Assembly: GCF_017897595.1 (NCBI RefSeq)
Contig: NZ_JAGKIK010000006.1
Span: forward strand, 62,001 to 126,000
DNA from: Aquimarina sp. U1-2
GTDB taxonomy: Bacteria; Bacteroidota; Bacteroidia; Flavobacteriales; Flavobacteriaceae
Direction: 5' to 3'
DNA: 64,000 nt
The stretch's first letter is position 1. Each line of letters starts with the position of its first letter. The notes under the pieces are model-generated. The model made no database searches and was not told the DNA's origin. It saw nothing but the letters and a program-made list of their open reading frames with translations. Shown here in pieces: positions 1-9,264 of the stretch. A program made the position numbers and the translations under genes.

Positions 1-120
1 TTAACACAAATAGAGAAACACTTTATTCGTGAAATGGGTAAAAACGACCTTGAGGTAGTTCACTCTTTTGAGGCACAAATAAATGTTGAAAATTTAAAGA
101 TGACTATTGTAATATTATAA
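1..120 (+). CDS. C-terminal end of an unidentified protein (partial)
   Basis: Frame 1 is open from the first base to a TAA at 118-120, giving 39 residues that end in LKMTIVIL. The start lies outside the window, so family and length cannot be judged, and I do not recognise the fragment. The stop codon overlaps the first bases of a dispersed repeat (119-155), which therefore sits directly at the 3' end of this gene. The next gene is on the opposite strand and converges on it. Confidence 0.5.
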   Translation, partial: LTQIEKHFIREMGKNDLEVVHSFEAQINVENLKMTIVIL

Positions 121-155
121 GGCGTAATAGATTTTGTAATGCATAATCCAGGTTT
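119..155 (-). repeat. Dispersed 37-bp repeat, copy 1
   Basis: These 37 bases match the reverse complement of 45981-46017 at 33 of 37 positions, with a core of GTAATAGATTTT and TAATGCATAATCC. Both copies lie in noncoding DNA, this one at the 3' end of a gene. Just downstream (169-186) a further ATAATTCGAGTTTAATT resembles the flank of copy 2 (46025 onward), so the shared element may be longer and decayed. Function unknown. Confidence 0.6.
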
Positions 156-193
156 AACAATCGCGAGATAATTCGAGTTTAATTCATTTTGTA

Positions 194-1681
194 TTAAGCC
201 GCAGGTGTATTTAACAGTGTAAGTATTCTTCTCCATAAAATATCAGACAATATTTCTTGATCCTCTAGACCATCCATGATACGATCAAGATGTGAAGTTG
301 ATAAACTACCAACAGCCCCATTAGGTGGTATTATATATTTATTGTCTAAATATGCCATTGACCAATCATTGAATATGCGAGAAGGTTTAAGTCCCGTATA
401 TACAAGTTTTACATCATAATGACGCTTATCTGCTCTTATTTTTTTGAATAGTTGGAGCACCACCTCTTTGTTACCTTCTAATAATTGAAAAAATTCTCCT
501 TTAAAATGGATAAGAGCGCCTGTAATTTGATGTTGTGCATTATGATTTCTAGAAGTATCCAAGATAGCTTCTATATCGCTATTTTGCAATTGTGAATTAG
601 CTTTAGAGCGATAACTTAGTTCAAATATCAAACTAGACGTATCTACATTTGCTCTATAATTTGAAGGTAATACCCCGTAATGCTCTTGAAATAATCTTGA
701 AAAGTAACTAAGGCTACTAATCCCAACACTGTAACTAATTTCTGAAATAGAAAGCTCGGTAGATTGAAGAAGTTCTTTGGCTTTTTCCATCCTGAGCCTT
801 TGAATTAAATTTGCTATTGATTCTCCAAATAATGCATTAAAACCTTTTTGAAGTTTTTTTGGATAGATCCCTGATTTTTCGGCTAACTCTTCGATTTTTA
901 TTTTTCTGTATATATGCTCCTTAATATATTCTCCAAGTTGTAAGATCTTATCCAAATTATCGTTAGACAATAGTGCTGAAGATTTTTCAGTTTTGCGCTT
1001 CTCGTGATTAGTAAGTTGAGAGCCAAGCGTATTTAAAATGGCGCCTTCCGTAATAATAACACCTAACGTATCCAAACGTTTATTTTCTATTAATAATCTC
1101 GAAAATTCTGCTGTTCCCGGGTCAATTTCTCCAAAATACTTTTCTTTTTTATCCAACGTAAAAACCTTAGCAAGATCTTGCATTGCAACCTCTATACGTT
1201 TTGCCTTTTTATGATGTACCTTTCTAAATTTTTCGGGACTCAAAAAAATAAGGCTGATTTGCAAATCAATCTCTGGAGGAAATACAATTTCGTGCCCCTT
1301 GTCTAAGCCCCCAGATAGTATCACATTCTGATTTGTATATATTTTTTTATAGGATTGTTCTCCATAAAACTTATGCATATAGTGACCTTTAACACAATAA
1401 ATAAAGTATGTAGGTGCAATTCCTTTTTCTTTTTTTGTAAACTTAAACTCTCTTGTTAGTTTAACATTATATGTTTTTGCAACAAGACCAGGAAACATTT
1501 TATAGGTAGCGATATAGCCTTTGCCATGCTCATTGTCAAAATCCAAACGTGCCGAATTATACCTTTTATCAAATTTTGCATTGAAAAAATTAGACATTTG
1601 ACGAAGTTGTTCTAATTCGTCTTTTCGTTCTACGTGAAGCATAACAATTTGATTGCTGTGATTAGAGTATACAATGTACAA
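194..1681 (-). CDS. AraC-family regulator with C-terminal BLUF blue-light sensor domain
   Basis: The 495-residue protein has an unrecognised N-terminal region (1-240), an AraC-type double helix-turn-helix (about 245-345, ending in the usual second HTH with YFSRLFQEHYGVLPSNYR) and a BLUF domain (about 350-445). BLUF domains bind FAD and sense blue light. The pocket residues known from AppA are all present with identical spacing: Tyr357, Asn381, Gln399, Trp440 and Met442 (AppA Y21, N45, Q63, W104, M106). The last 50 residues may be the usual BLUF cap helices. The inferred role is light-controlled transcription; the target is unknown. The gene stands alone, transcribed away from the tRNA unit. 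The ATG at 1681 gives this length; a second ATG at codon 14 is an alternative start. The domain calls are firm, the light response is inferred. Confidence 0.9.
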   Translation of the reverse strand: MYIVYSNHSNQIVMLHVERKDELEQLRQMSNFFNAKFDKRYNSARLDFDNEHGKGYIATYKMFPGLVAKTYNVKLTREFKFTKKEKGIAPTYFIYCVKGHYMHKFYGEQSYKKIYTNQNVILSGGLDKGHEIVFPPEIDLQISLIFLSPEKFRKVHHKKAKRIEVAMQDLAKVFTLDKKEKYFGEIDPGTAEFSRLLIENKRLDTLGVIITEGAILNTLGSQLTNHEKRKTEKSSALLSNDNLDKILQLGEYIKEHIYRKIKIEELAEKSGIYPKKLQKGFNALFGESIANLIQRLRMEKAKELLQSTELSISEISYSVGISSLSYFSRLFQEHYGVLPSNYRANVDTSSLIFELSYRSKANSQLQNSDIEAILDTSRNHNAQHQITGALIHFKGEFFQLLEGNKEVVLQLFKKIRADKRHYDVKLVYTGLKPSRIFNDWSMAYLDNKYIIPPNGAVGSLSTSHLDRIMDGLEDQEILSDILWRRILTLLNTPAA

Positions 1682-1816
1682 AATTTATTGAATGTTATTG
1701 AAAAAAAGACGAACCTTAATGCGCACTATTAAATGCTATCATAAATGATCTTTTTAGACAAAATGATTACGAAGATGCTATGAATTTAATCTAAAAGCTC
1801 AAAGGTAATATGAATC

Positions 1817-1851
1817 AAAAAAACCCTCAAAATAAGTAATTTTGAGGGTTT
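1817..1851 (-). terminator. Intrinsic terminator of the tRNA unit
   Basis: A long perfect stem (AAACCCTCAAAAT pairing with ATTTTGAGGGTTT) is followed on the minus strand by a run of T. It begins two bases beyond the 3' end of tRNA-Leu, so it ends the tRNA-Gly/tRNA-Leu transcript. Confidence 0.85.
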
Positions 1852-1852
1852 G

Positions 1853-1937
1853 TACTGAAGGCGGGACTTGAACCCGCACGGCCTAAATGGCCATTGGATT
1901 TTAAGTCCAACGTGTCTACCAATTCCACCACTTCAGC
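1853..1937 (-). tRNA. tRNA-Leu (UAA)
   Basis: The 85-nt minus-strand sequence folds as a class II tRNA. The acceptor GCTGAAG pairs with CTTCAGT (first pair G-U), the anticodon loop is CTTAAAA with anticodon TAA, there is a long variable arm, and the T arm contains GGTTCAAGTCC. CCA is not encoded. It is the second gene of a two-tRNA unit, 19 nt downstream of tRNA-Gly and just before a strong terminator. Confidence 0.97.
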
Positions 1938-1956
1938 GTGGTATGTTTTATCTCAG

Positions 1957-2028
1957 AGCGAAAGACGGGATTTGAACCCGCGACCCTCACCTTGGCAAGG
2001 TGATGCTCTACCCCTGAGCTACTTTCGC
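1957..2028 (-). tRNA. tRNA-Gly (GCC)
   Basis: The 72-nt minus-strand sequence has acceptor GCGAAAG pairing with CTTTCGC, anticodon stem TCACC/GGTGA around loop TTGCCAA (anticodon GCC) and T arm GGTTCAAATCC. The discriminator base is U. It is the first gene of the tRNA pair, with a promoter about 60 bp upstream. Confidence 0.97.
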
Positions 2029-2086
2029 GTTATGTAAAGAACTTTGCAATTCTTAAATGCAAGACTAGCTTTTGGCTAGGCAGGTG

Positions 2087-2116
2087 CAAATTTAAAACAA
2101 TTCTAATAATACCAAA
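2087..2116 (-). promoter_or_regulatory. Bacteroidota promoter for the tRNA unit
   Basis: On the minus strand TTTG (2116-2113), 18 bases, then TAAATTTG (2094-2087) fits the Bacteroidota -33/-7 consensus exactly. The leader between it and tRNA-Gly has a small CTAGC/GCTAG hairpin. Confidence 0.75.
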
Positions 2117-2144
2117 GTGTTTTTTTAAAAAAGAATAGAAAATT

Positions 2145-4772
2145 TTACACTTGTGGAGCTTTCTTTCTGGTGAGCATACGCTTAATTTCATTCAGCTTCA
2201 TTAATGCTTCTACAGGGGTTAATGTATCGATATCAATATCGAGAATTTCATCTTTAATCTCTTCAAGCAAAGGATCATCCAAATTAAAAAAACTGAGCTG
2301 CAATTCATCTTCTTCCTGCATTCCTTTGATTTTATCGGTTAATGCAGAGCTACTATGGGATTTTTCGAGCTTTTTAAGCATTTTATTAGCCCTGTGTAAA
2401 ACTTGTTGAGGCATTCCCGCCATTTTTGCCACATGAATCCCAAAACTATGTTCACTACCACCAGGTATTAGTTTTCGTAAAAACAATACGTTATTCTTTA
2501 GCTCTTTTACTGATACATTATAATTTTTTATACGAGTAAAGGTCTCGCACATTTCATTTAGCTCATGATAATGTGTTGCAAAAAGAGTCTTGGGTTTTGC
2601 AGGATGTTCGTGCAAAAACTCGCTTATAGCCCAGGCAATCGAAATCCCATCGTACGTACTCGTACCACGACCTATTTCATCTAATAAAACCAAACTTCGA
2701 TCTGAAATATTATTCAAAATACTAGCAGTTTCATTCATCTCTACCATAAAGGTAGATTCACCCATCGAAATATTATCACTAGCGCCTACTCTTGTAAATA
2801 TTTTGTCGATTATCCCGATTTTGGCTTCTTCGGCAGGGACAAAACAACCCATCTGGGCTAATAAAACAATTAATGCTGTTTGCCGTAATATTGCCGATTT
2901 ACCACTCATATTGGGCCCTGTAATCATAATCATCTGTTGATGATCTCTATGTAGTGAAACTGTATTAGCAATATAGTGTTCTCCAGGGGGTAATTGTTTT
3001 TCAATAACAGGATGACGCCCATTTTTGATCTCGAGATCAAAAGATTCATCGATCAAAGGTCGTACATATTGATGTTGTTTTGCTAATTGTGCAAAAGAAC
3101 ATAAACAATCCAATTGACCAATTAACGCTGCGTTAAGTTGCACTGGTTTAATATATTCATTCATCCAAAGAACAAGATCGCCAAATAGCTGCTGTTCTAA
3201 AGCCAGTATTTTTTCTTCGGCTCCCAAAATTTTGGCTTCATATTCTTTGAGTTCTTCTGTTATATATCGTTCTGCACTTACTAATGTCTGTTTTCTAATC
3301 CAGGTATCGGGTACCTTATCTTTATGCGTATTACGCACCTCAATATAATATCCAAAAACATTGTTTGATGCAATTTTTAAAGACGTAATCCCCGTAGCTT
3401 CAGTTTCGCGCTCTAGCATTTTGTCAAGATAATCCTTTCCAGAAAAAGCGATCGATCGCAACTCATCGAGCTCTTCTACATATCCATTGGCTATTGTATT
3501 CCCTTTTAGCACATTAACGGGTGCTTCTTCATGTAAGGTTTCTTTTATTTTATGACGAAGCACTTCACAATCGTGTAGCGTATCTCCTATAATTTTCAAA
3601 GCTTCATTTTGACTTTGAACTGCCAAAGATTTAATGGGTACAATAGCATCCAGAGAATTTTTTAGTTGAATAACCTCTCGCGGATTTACTTTTGCCGTAG
3701 CTACTTTAGAAATTAAACGTTCTATATCTCCTATTTGTTTAATTTGATGCTGAATTTTGTGGTGTAATTCTGAGTTATCCATAAAAAATTGAACTACCTC
3801 ATGACGTTTCTCTATCGCTGAAATATGTTTTAACGGAAGTGCCAACCATCGTTTCAAAGTACGCCCACCCATAGGAGATATGGTTTTATCAATTACATCA
3901 AGTAATGTGACGGCATTCATAGCGCTAGACTGATACAGTTCTAAATTGCGAATGGTAAATCGATCCATCCAGATGTACTGATCTTGAGCAATACGCTGAA
4001 TTGCTGTTATATGCTTTAGCTTATGATGTTGTGTTTCGTTGAGATAATGTAGAATCACCCCAGCTGCAATAATTCCTTCATGTAAATGATCTACACCAAA
4101 TCCCTTTAGCGAAGCGGTACCAAAATGACTAGTTAAGGTTTCAATAGCGTAATCGATTTTAAAAATCCAGTCCTCGAGAAAGAAAACATGATGATCTTGA
4201 CCAAAATCTTGGCAAAAAATTTGTTTTTTGGGTTTTGTGATGAGTATTTCGCTTGGATTAAAATTTTGTAGTAATTTATCCATATGAGAAACGTCTCCCT
4301 GTGCAGTTAAGAATTCGCCGGTAGAAACATCTAAAAAAGCGATTCCTATTTCTTTTTTGCCGTAATGCAGAGCGCAAAGAAAATTGTTGCTTTTGCTTTG
4401 TAGTACTTCATCATTTAATGCAACTCCAGGAGTTACCAACTCGGTCACCCCTCTTTTTACTATGGTTTTTGTTTGCTTGGGATCTTCTAGTTGGTCACAA
4501 ATCGCTACCCGCTCTCCTGCTTTTACTAATTTTGGTAAATAGGTGTGTAAAGAATGATGAGGGAACCCTGCCAAAGCAGTCTCCATCTCGCTTCCGTTTC
4601 CTCTTTTGGTTAAAACGATATTTAAGATACCTGCTGTTTTAATAGCATCTTCGCCAAAAGTTTCATAAAAATCTCCTACTCTAAATAACAACAACGCATC
4701 AGGATATTTTGCCTTTATAGCGTTGTACTGTTTCATCAAAGGAGTTACTTTTTTTCCATTCTTTCCTGCCAT
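2145..4772 (-). CDS. mutS: DNA mismatch repair ATPase MutS
   Basis: The product binds mismatched or looped DNA and starts methyl-independent mismatch repair with MutL. Its 875 residues are normal for bacterial MutS1. The mismatch-reading Phe-X-Glu motif lies in GDFYETFG (Phe35, Glu37). The ATPase has Walker A GPNMSGKS at about 618-625, Walker B with DEIGRGTS near 697, and the ATHYHEL motif after it. The clamp and lever domains are continuous, with no truncation. The gene is monocistronic as far as can be seen; the tRNA promoter lies immediately downstream, inside or just past its 3' end. The ATG at 4772 is the natural start. Confidence 0.98.
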   Translation of the reverse strand: MAGKNGKKVTPLMKQYNAIKAKYPDALLLFRVGDFYETFGEDAIKTAGILNIVLTKRGNGSEMETALAGFPHHSLHTYLPKLVKAGERVAICDQLEDPKQTKTIVKRGVTELVTPGVALNDEVLQSKSNNFLCALHYGKKEIGIAFLDVSTGEFLTAQGDVSHMDKLLQNFNPSEILITKPKKQIFCQDFGQDHHVFFLEDWIFKIDYAIETLTSHFGTASLKGFGVDHLHEGIIAAGVILHYLNETQHHKLKHITAIQRIAQDQYIWMDRFTIRNLELYQSSAMNAVTLLDVIDKTISPMGGRTLKRWLALPLKHISAIEKRHEVVQFFMDNSELHHKIQHQIKQIGDIERLISKVATAKVNPREVIQLKNSLDAIVPIKSLAVQSQNEALKIIGDTLHDCEVLRHKIKETLHEEAPVNVLKGNTIANGYVEELDELRSIAFSGKDYLDKMLERETEATGITSLKIASNNVFGYYIEVRNTHKDKVPDTWIRKQTLVSAERYITEELKEYEAKILGAEEKILALEQQLFGDLVLWMNEYIKPVQLNAALIGQLDCLCSFAQLAKQHQYVRPLIDESFDLEIKNGRHPVIEKQLPPGEHYIANTVSLHRDHQQMIMITGPNMSGKSAILRQTALIVLLAQMGCFVPAEEAKIGIIDKIFTRVGASDNISMGESTFMVEMNETASILNNISDRSLVLLDEIGRGTSTYDGISIAWAISEFLHEHPAKPKTLFATHYHELNEMCETFTRIKNYNVSVKELKNNVLFLRKLIPGGSEHSFGIHVAKMAGMPQQVLHRANKMLKKLEKSHSSSALTDKIKGMQEEDELQLSFFNLDDPLLEEIKDEILDIDIDTLTPVEALMKLNEIKRMLTRKKAPQV

Positions 4773-4930
4773 TCGACATCATATTTAGTCATCTATGCTA
4801 AAATACCCAATCCCTCACTGTAATCGAAATATCCAACTAGTGAGTTATTCAATTTTATCCACAATTATTTACCGGGTAGCAGTTAGTGGGTAGTTTGGTA
4901 GTTGATATTTGTAAAAAAGTTTCATAAAAG

Positions 4931-4984
4931 TGTTATCCCCGCGTAGGCGAGAATTTATATTAATAGATTCTGGCCTACTACAGA
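4931..4984. repeat. Short REP-like intergenic palindrome (decayed)
   Basis: The segment carries TTATCCCCGCGTAGGCGAGAA, whose CCCCGC/GGCGAG halves form an imperfect palindrome, followed by GATTCTGGCCTACTACAGAATGAC with GATTCTG/CAGAATG arms. Flavobacterial genomes often carry such elements between genes. Only one copy is seen in this window, so the assignment is by resemblance. Confidence 0.4.
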
Positions 4985-4998
4985 ATGACAATAAATAA

Positions 4999-5006
4999 TA
5001 CTTTTG
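4999..5006 (+). promoter_or_regulatory. Putative -7 box of the RNA methyltransferase gene
   Basis: TACTTTTG matches TAnnTTTG exactly and is followed by CACCA and an ATG at 5012. No convincing -33 element was found. If it is used, transcription would start within a few bases of the ATG, giving a nearly leaderless mRNA, and would rule out the in-frame ATG at 4985. Confidence 0.45.
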
Positions 5007-5011
5007 CACCA

Positions 5012-5545
5012 ATGGAAAAAAACAGAAAATTAAAAAACAGCGAACTTGATCGCAAAACTATTCACGAGTTTAAAGTTGCAAAGAAAACACCACTTATCAT
5101 TATTCTTGACAATGTTAGAAGTTTAAACAACATAGGGTCGGTTTTTAGAACAGCAGATGCCTTTTTAATTGAAAAAATATATTTGTGTGGTATTACGGCT
5201 ACACCGCCTCATAAGGATATTCAAAAAACGGCTCTAGGTGCTACTGACACCATTGCTTGGGAGTATCATGAAGACACGTTATCACTGATTCAAAGTCTAA
5301 AAGAACAGCGTATACAAACCCTCGCAATAGAACAGGCCGAAAATGCTATTATGCTTAATGATTTTGTTCCTGAAGCCTCCCAGAAATATGCCATAATTTT
5401 TGGTAACGAAGTTAAAGGTGTACAGCAAGAGGTAGTTTCTAAAAGTGACACAGTGATTGAAATTCCGCAATATGGAAGCAAACACTCGTTAAATATATCG
5501 GTAAGCGCAGGTATTGTAGTCTGGGATTTATTTAATAAATTATAA
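5012..5545 (+). CDS. SpoU/TrmH-family RNA 2'-O-methyltransferase
   Basis: This SPOUT-fold enzyme would transfer a methyl group from S-adenosylmethionine to a ribose 2'-OH in tRNA or rRNA. The three SpoU motifs are visible: DNVRSLNNIGSVFRTADAF near the N-terminus with the catalytic-type Asn and Arg, IFGNEVKGV in the middle, and IEIPQYGSKHSLNISVS near the end forming the trefoil knot. At 177 residues it has the catalytic domain only, without the N-terminal substrate-binding domain of larger TrmH/RlmB proteins, so the RNA target is unclear. The ATG at 5012 is preferred over 4985 because a -7 box overlaps the intervening bases. Confidence 0.9.
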   Translation: MEKNRKLKNSELDRKTIHEFKVAKKTPLIIILDNVRSLNNIGSVFRTADAFLIEKIYLCGITATPPHKDIQKTALGATDTIAWEYHEDTLSLIQSLKEQRIQTLAIEQAENAIMLNDFVPEASQKYAIIFGNEVKGVQQEVVSKSDTVIEIPQYGSKHSLNISVSAGIVVWDLFNKL

Positions 5546-5680
5546 AAAAACCTTACAAAATCTCAATTTTTTAACATTATGATTATTTAAATTAATAAAA
5601 AAACTGTATTCATACTAGGGCATGTATGTGTTTTTTACGTCTATTTATATAACTACTATAAATAACTAAAAATCAAACTC

Positions 5681-7867
5681 ATGAAATTAAACAAAAAACT
5701 TATTGTTTTATGTGCGGTACTATATATTACCGTTCATGAAGGGTTTGCGCAAACAGCAGAATGCGGTGCAGAACCACCAAAAGATTACGGTGCTTTTATG
5801 CTTAAAAGACTTGTTACTATCGCCAAGACCAAAAGCCTATCTTCACCAGTCTCATTGCCTGTACAGCATCACGTTTCACGAAACTCTAGCGGAAACAATC
5901 CAGCTGTATCTAGTGCAGAGATTCAAAATGTTATGGATGAACTTAATACGACTTATGCACCTATGAACATTTCGTTCTATGCAAATGGTCCTGTACGATT
6001 TATCGATAATAGTACGTGGAACTCTTCCTTTAATAAAAGTAATGACAGTGAGCTACGGCAATACGAAATAGCTGAAGCTATTAATATATTTTATTTTAGC
6101 CAAGTACGTTCTGGTAGCAGTAGTATCTGCGGATATGCAAAATTTCCTGGTACTGGTAATCGTGCTGTCCTTAAAGCATCTTGCTCTCAAAATGGATCCA
6201 CTTCTGCTCATGAATTAGGACATTATTTTTCTATACTACACACACATTCTACCTCGAACGGCCGTGAACTCGTACGACGTACGAATTGTAATGGTGCCGG
6301 AGATTTTTTTTGTGACACCCCGGCAGATCCAAGACTTAGCAGTAGTTCGGTGAATTCGAGTTGTAACTATACTGGTTCGGCAACAGATACTAACGGAGAT
6401 AGCTATCAACCTGATACAAGAAACGTAATGTCTTATACCCGTAAAAGCTGTCGTACAGGAGGATTTACAAGTCAGCAACAAAATGCTATTATAGCTTCTC
6501 TTCAATCAGACAGAGCTTACCTGCTCAACACAACTGATCCAACACCTTGCACAATCGTCGACAATTTTCCTTATCGACAAAGTTTTGAATCTGGTTTTGG
6601 ATCATGGTCAAATGCAAGCGGAGATGATATTAATTGGTCAAACAATTCTGGCGGTACGCCATCTAGCGGTACAGGCCCTTCAAATGCAAAAGATGGCTCA
6701 TCTTATCTCTATACCGAAGCTTCTACAAATGTCGATCCACCAGGAAGCCCAAACAAAACAGCCATTCTTAATAGTCCATGTATTGATCTGAGTTCTTCTT
6801 CGAATAAGTCGCTATCATTTGGATATCATATGTTGGGTGCGAATATGGGAACTTTGGAAGTATTGATAAGCACAAACGATGGTGATTCATTTACTTCGAT
6901 ATGGAGTAAAAACGGAGATCAAGGGGATACATGGAATGAAGCCATCGTAGACCTTTCTTCATATTCTGGAATAGTCAAATTTCAGTTTAAAGGAATAACA
7001 GGATCAAGCTGGAGAAGTGATATCGCAATTGATGATATTCGTATTAGTTCAGGGACCACCTCCCTTCCTAGTACGTGTGATGGTATTACTAGTTATCCCT
7101 ATAGAGAAAGTTTCGAGCCTGGTTTTGGTTCATGGATTCAAGAAACCAGTGACGATATTGACTGGACTTTGGATAGTAATACAACTCCGTCTTCAAACAC
7201 AGGACCTTCGGCACCTTCTAACGGCGATAATTACGCATTTACTGAAGCATCAGGTAATGGAACTGGTTTTCCTAATAAAATTGCATTACTCACCAGTCCC
7301 TGTATTGATCTAACTAACGATATAAACTCACAACTCACCTTCGATTATCATATGTATGGTTCAAATATGGGAAGTCTAGAGATACGAATCTCAACTAATG
7401 ACGGCAATTCTTGGTCAACTATTTGGAGTCAAAACGGAGATCAAGGAGATAATTGGAACACACAAAATATTGATTTGTCGGCTTACAATGGTACCGTTGT
7501 TAAATTACAAATTAAAGGAACAACAGGATCTGGTTTTAGAAGTGACATGGCCATTGATAATTTAAATATTAGATCAGATAGTGCTGATAGTGATATCTAT
7601 GATGCCGAAAGTACTACAGCTACTACTGTCGCGATATTTCCAAATCCAATAGCTTCTGGATTGTTAACTATTCAACATTCAAAAATTGCTAAAAACAATA
7701 CTCCTGTACAAGTTACAATTACTGATTTTTCAGGAAAAAGAATAGACATTATATCCTCAACTAGAGGATTTACTACCTATGATACAAGCACGCTTAGTAA
7801 TGGAGTATATTTTGTGATCATAGACAATGGAGATCGTAAAATAACCAAAAAACTCATAAAACAATAA
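5681..7867 (+). CDS. Secreted M43-type metalloprotease with tandem MAM-like domains and type IX sorting domain
   Basis: The 728-residue protein starts with a signal peptide ending near FAQ (about 24). The protease domain carries HELGHYFSILH (zinc ligands His177, His181, His187; catalytic Glu178) and the Met-turn NVMSYT (Met250), as in pappalysin-like (M43) peptidases. Two MAM-like modules follow (about 297-456 and 470-630) that are clearly duplicates, sharing YR.SFE.GFGSW, NGDQGD and the RSD.AID ending. Residues 650-728 form a type IX secretion C-terminal domain (FPNP near the start, SNGVYFV, ITKKLIK at the end). It is probably exported and surface-attached or released to digest protein. It stands alone and converges on the next gene. 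Confidence 0.92.
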   Translation: MKLNKKLIVLCAVLYITVHEGFAQTAECGAEPPKDYGAFMLKRLVTIAKTKSLSSPVSLPVQHHVSRNSSGNNPAVSSAEIQNVMDELNTTYAPMNISFYANGPVRFIDNSTWNSSFNKSNDSELRQYEIAEAINIFYFSQVRSGSSSICGYAKFPGTGNRAVLKASCSQNGSTSAHELGHYFSILHTHSTSNGRELVRRTNCNGAGDFFCDTPADPRLSSSSVNSSCNYTGSATDTNGDSYQPDTRNVMSYTRKSCRTGGFTSQQQNAIIASLQSDRAYLLNTTDPTPCTIVDNFPYRQSFESGFGSWSNASGDDINWSNNSGGTPSSGTGPSNAKDGSSYLYTEASTNVDPPGSPNKTAILNSPCIDLSSSSNKSLSFGYHMLGANMGTLEVLISTNDGDSFTSIWSKNGDQGDTWNEAIVDLSSYSGIVKFQFKGITGSSWRSDIAIDDIRISSGTTSLPSTCDGITSYPYRESFEPGFGSWIQETSDDIDWTLDSNTTPSSNTGPSAPSNGDNYAFTEASGNGTGFPNKIALLTSPCIDLTNDINSQLTFDYHMYGSNMGSLEIRISTNDGNSWSTIWSQNGDQGDNWNTQNIDLSAYNGTVVKLQIKGTTGSGFRSDMAIDNLNIRSDSADSDIYDAESTTATTVAIFPNPIASGLLTIQHSKIAKNNTPVQVTITDFSGKRIDIISSTRGFTTYDTSTLSNGVYFVIIDNGDRKITKKLIKQ

Positions 7868-7889
7868 ATTTGCTTTTATTTTTTGTAAC

Positions 7890-8004
7890 GCTGTCTAAAA
7901 AGTAGTCTTTTGTAATAAAATGAATAGAAGTAAGTTACCACTAGGGTATAGCACATTACTTCAAAATTAAATTTTTAATGACAATTTACGGCCTTTTAGA
8001 CAGC
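7890..8004. repeat. 115-bp MITE-like element with terminal inverted repeats
   Basis: GCTGTCTAAAAAG (7890-7902) and CTTTTAGACAGC (7993-8004) are inverted copies apart from one extra A. They bracket about 90 bp of AT-rich noncoding DNA between two convergent genes. The arm sequence resembles ends seen in several insertion-sequence families, but no transposase or target duplication is visible. It could instead be a long-loop terminator shared by the two genes. Confidence 0.4.
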
Positions 8005-8022
8005 TCTTTATGCACTACATAA

Positions 8023-9156
8023 TTAAATTGATTCAACCATAGCATCTAAAATAGCGATATAATCGGCTCTGCTCTTTATAAAATCTTTATCAGTTACGTC
8101 AATAATACAACTATTAAATGCCGATTTTGATTTTATGAATTGCAAATAGCCCTTATTAATTTTATCAAGATAGGTAGGCGATATATTTTGTTCATATGAT
8201 CGTCCTCTTTTTTGAATATTTTCCAGAAGACGCTCAGTACTTTGATACAGGTATACGTATAAACCCGGTTTTACGAGATGTTTATACATAATATCGAATA
8301 CACGCTTATACAAGGTAAACTCCTCTTCTTGCAAGGTTACTTTGGCAAATATTAGGGATTTGAATACATCATAATCACTTATCACCAGATCTTTAAAAAG
8401 ATCAAATTGCGCAATATCTTCCTGGATTCGCTGGTATCGATCGGCAAGAAAAGACATTTCGAGCGGAAAAGCATACCGTTCCATATCTTCATAAAATTTA
8501 GGCAAAAACGGATTATCGGCAAAACGTTCCAAAATCAATTTTCCATTAAACTCTTTTGAAAGTAGTTGGGCAAGACTCGTTTTTCCGGCTCCGATATTAC
8601 CTTCGATAGTCAAATATTCAAATTGTGATACGTTATACGATGTTTTAGGAGGTGTTAGTGTGAGTTCGGTTTTTCTTATTTCAGAAGTATCAGACGTACG
8701 CTTTAGTAATTGGGATACTGTTTTTTTAAAGATGGGGTGTTCTTCAGTAGGTGCTATCTCTACCAGTGGGGTTAAAACAAACCTTCGATCGTGCATTGCA
8801 GGATGAGGAACTATTAAATTGGCTGTCTCTATGATTCCTTCCGAAGAAAAAATAATATCCAGATCAATAGTTCTATCCTGATATCCTTTACTATTGACTC
8901 TATTTCTTCCCAGATCCTGTTCTATCTGCATAAGTAGATCCAATACTTCTAAGGTGGTATAAAAAGTTTCTACCAAAATGCAAGAATTCAAAAAGTCGCT
9001 ACTATCAAACCCCCAAGCAGGAGTTTCGTAAACTCCGGATATGAATCGCACATCTCCAATTGTTTTAAAAATTTTGGCAATAGCTTTTTCAATAAATTCA
9101 AGACGATTTCCTATATTACTTCCTAATGAAATATAGAGTAGATGCGCTGTTTTCAA
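8023..9156 (-). CDS. folK: Fusion of dihydropterin pyrophosphokinase (HPPK, FolK) and deoxynucleoside kinase
   Basis: The 377-residue protein joins two enzymes. Residues 1-155 are HPPK, the folate-pathway enzyme that pyrophosphorylates 6-hydroxymethyl-dihydropterin: LGSNIGNR, the magnesium-binding RTIDLDIIF (95-103) and HPAMHDRRFVL. Residues 180-377 are a deoxynucleoside kinase of the dCK/dGK type: P-loop GNIGAGKT (186-193), ERF, and an arginine-rich lid with KRGRSYE. The fusion is known across Bacteroidota. Both active sites look intact, so it probably serves folate synthesis and nucleoside salvage from one chain. It is divergent from the transporter gene at 9265. Confidence 0.93.
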   Translation of the reverse strand: MKTAHLLYISLGSNIGNRLEFIEKAIAKIFKTIGDVRFISGVYETPAWGFDSSDFLNSCILVETFYTTLEVLDLLMQIEQDLGRNRVNSKGYQDRTIDLDIIFSSEGIIETANLIVPHPAMHDRRFVLTPLVEIAPTEEHPIFKKTVSQLLKRTSDTSEIRKTELTLTPPKTSYNVSQFEYLTIEGNIGAGKTSLAQLLSKEFNGKLILERFADNPFLPKFYEDMERYAFPLEMSFLADRYQRIQEDIAQFDLFKDLVISDYDVFKSLIFAKVTLQEEEFTLYKRVFDIMYKHLVKPGLYVYLYQSTERLLENIQKRGRSYEQNISPTYLDKINKGYLQFIKSKSAFNSCIIDVTDKDFIKSRADYIAILDAMVESI

Positions 9157-9264
9157 AGTTGGATATTTATATTCTGACCAGAACTCCTTATTTTAGAAGC
9201 AAATTAAGCAAAACAAAATCACTTCACCTTATATTTTGATGAAGTATTATCAACGAATACTATT

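Noticed and set aside
6236..6505. Open frames opposite the metalloprotease and other genes
   Set aside because: They mirror the codon pattern of the real genes on the other strand or in another frame and have no family resemblance.
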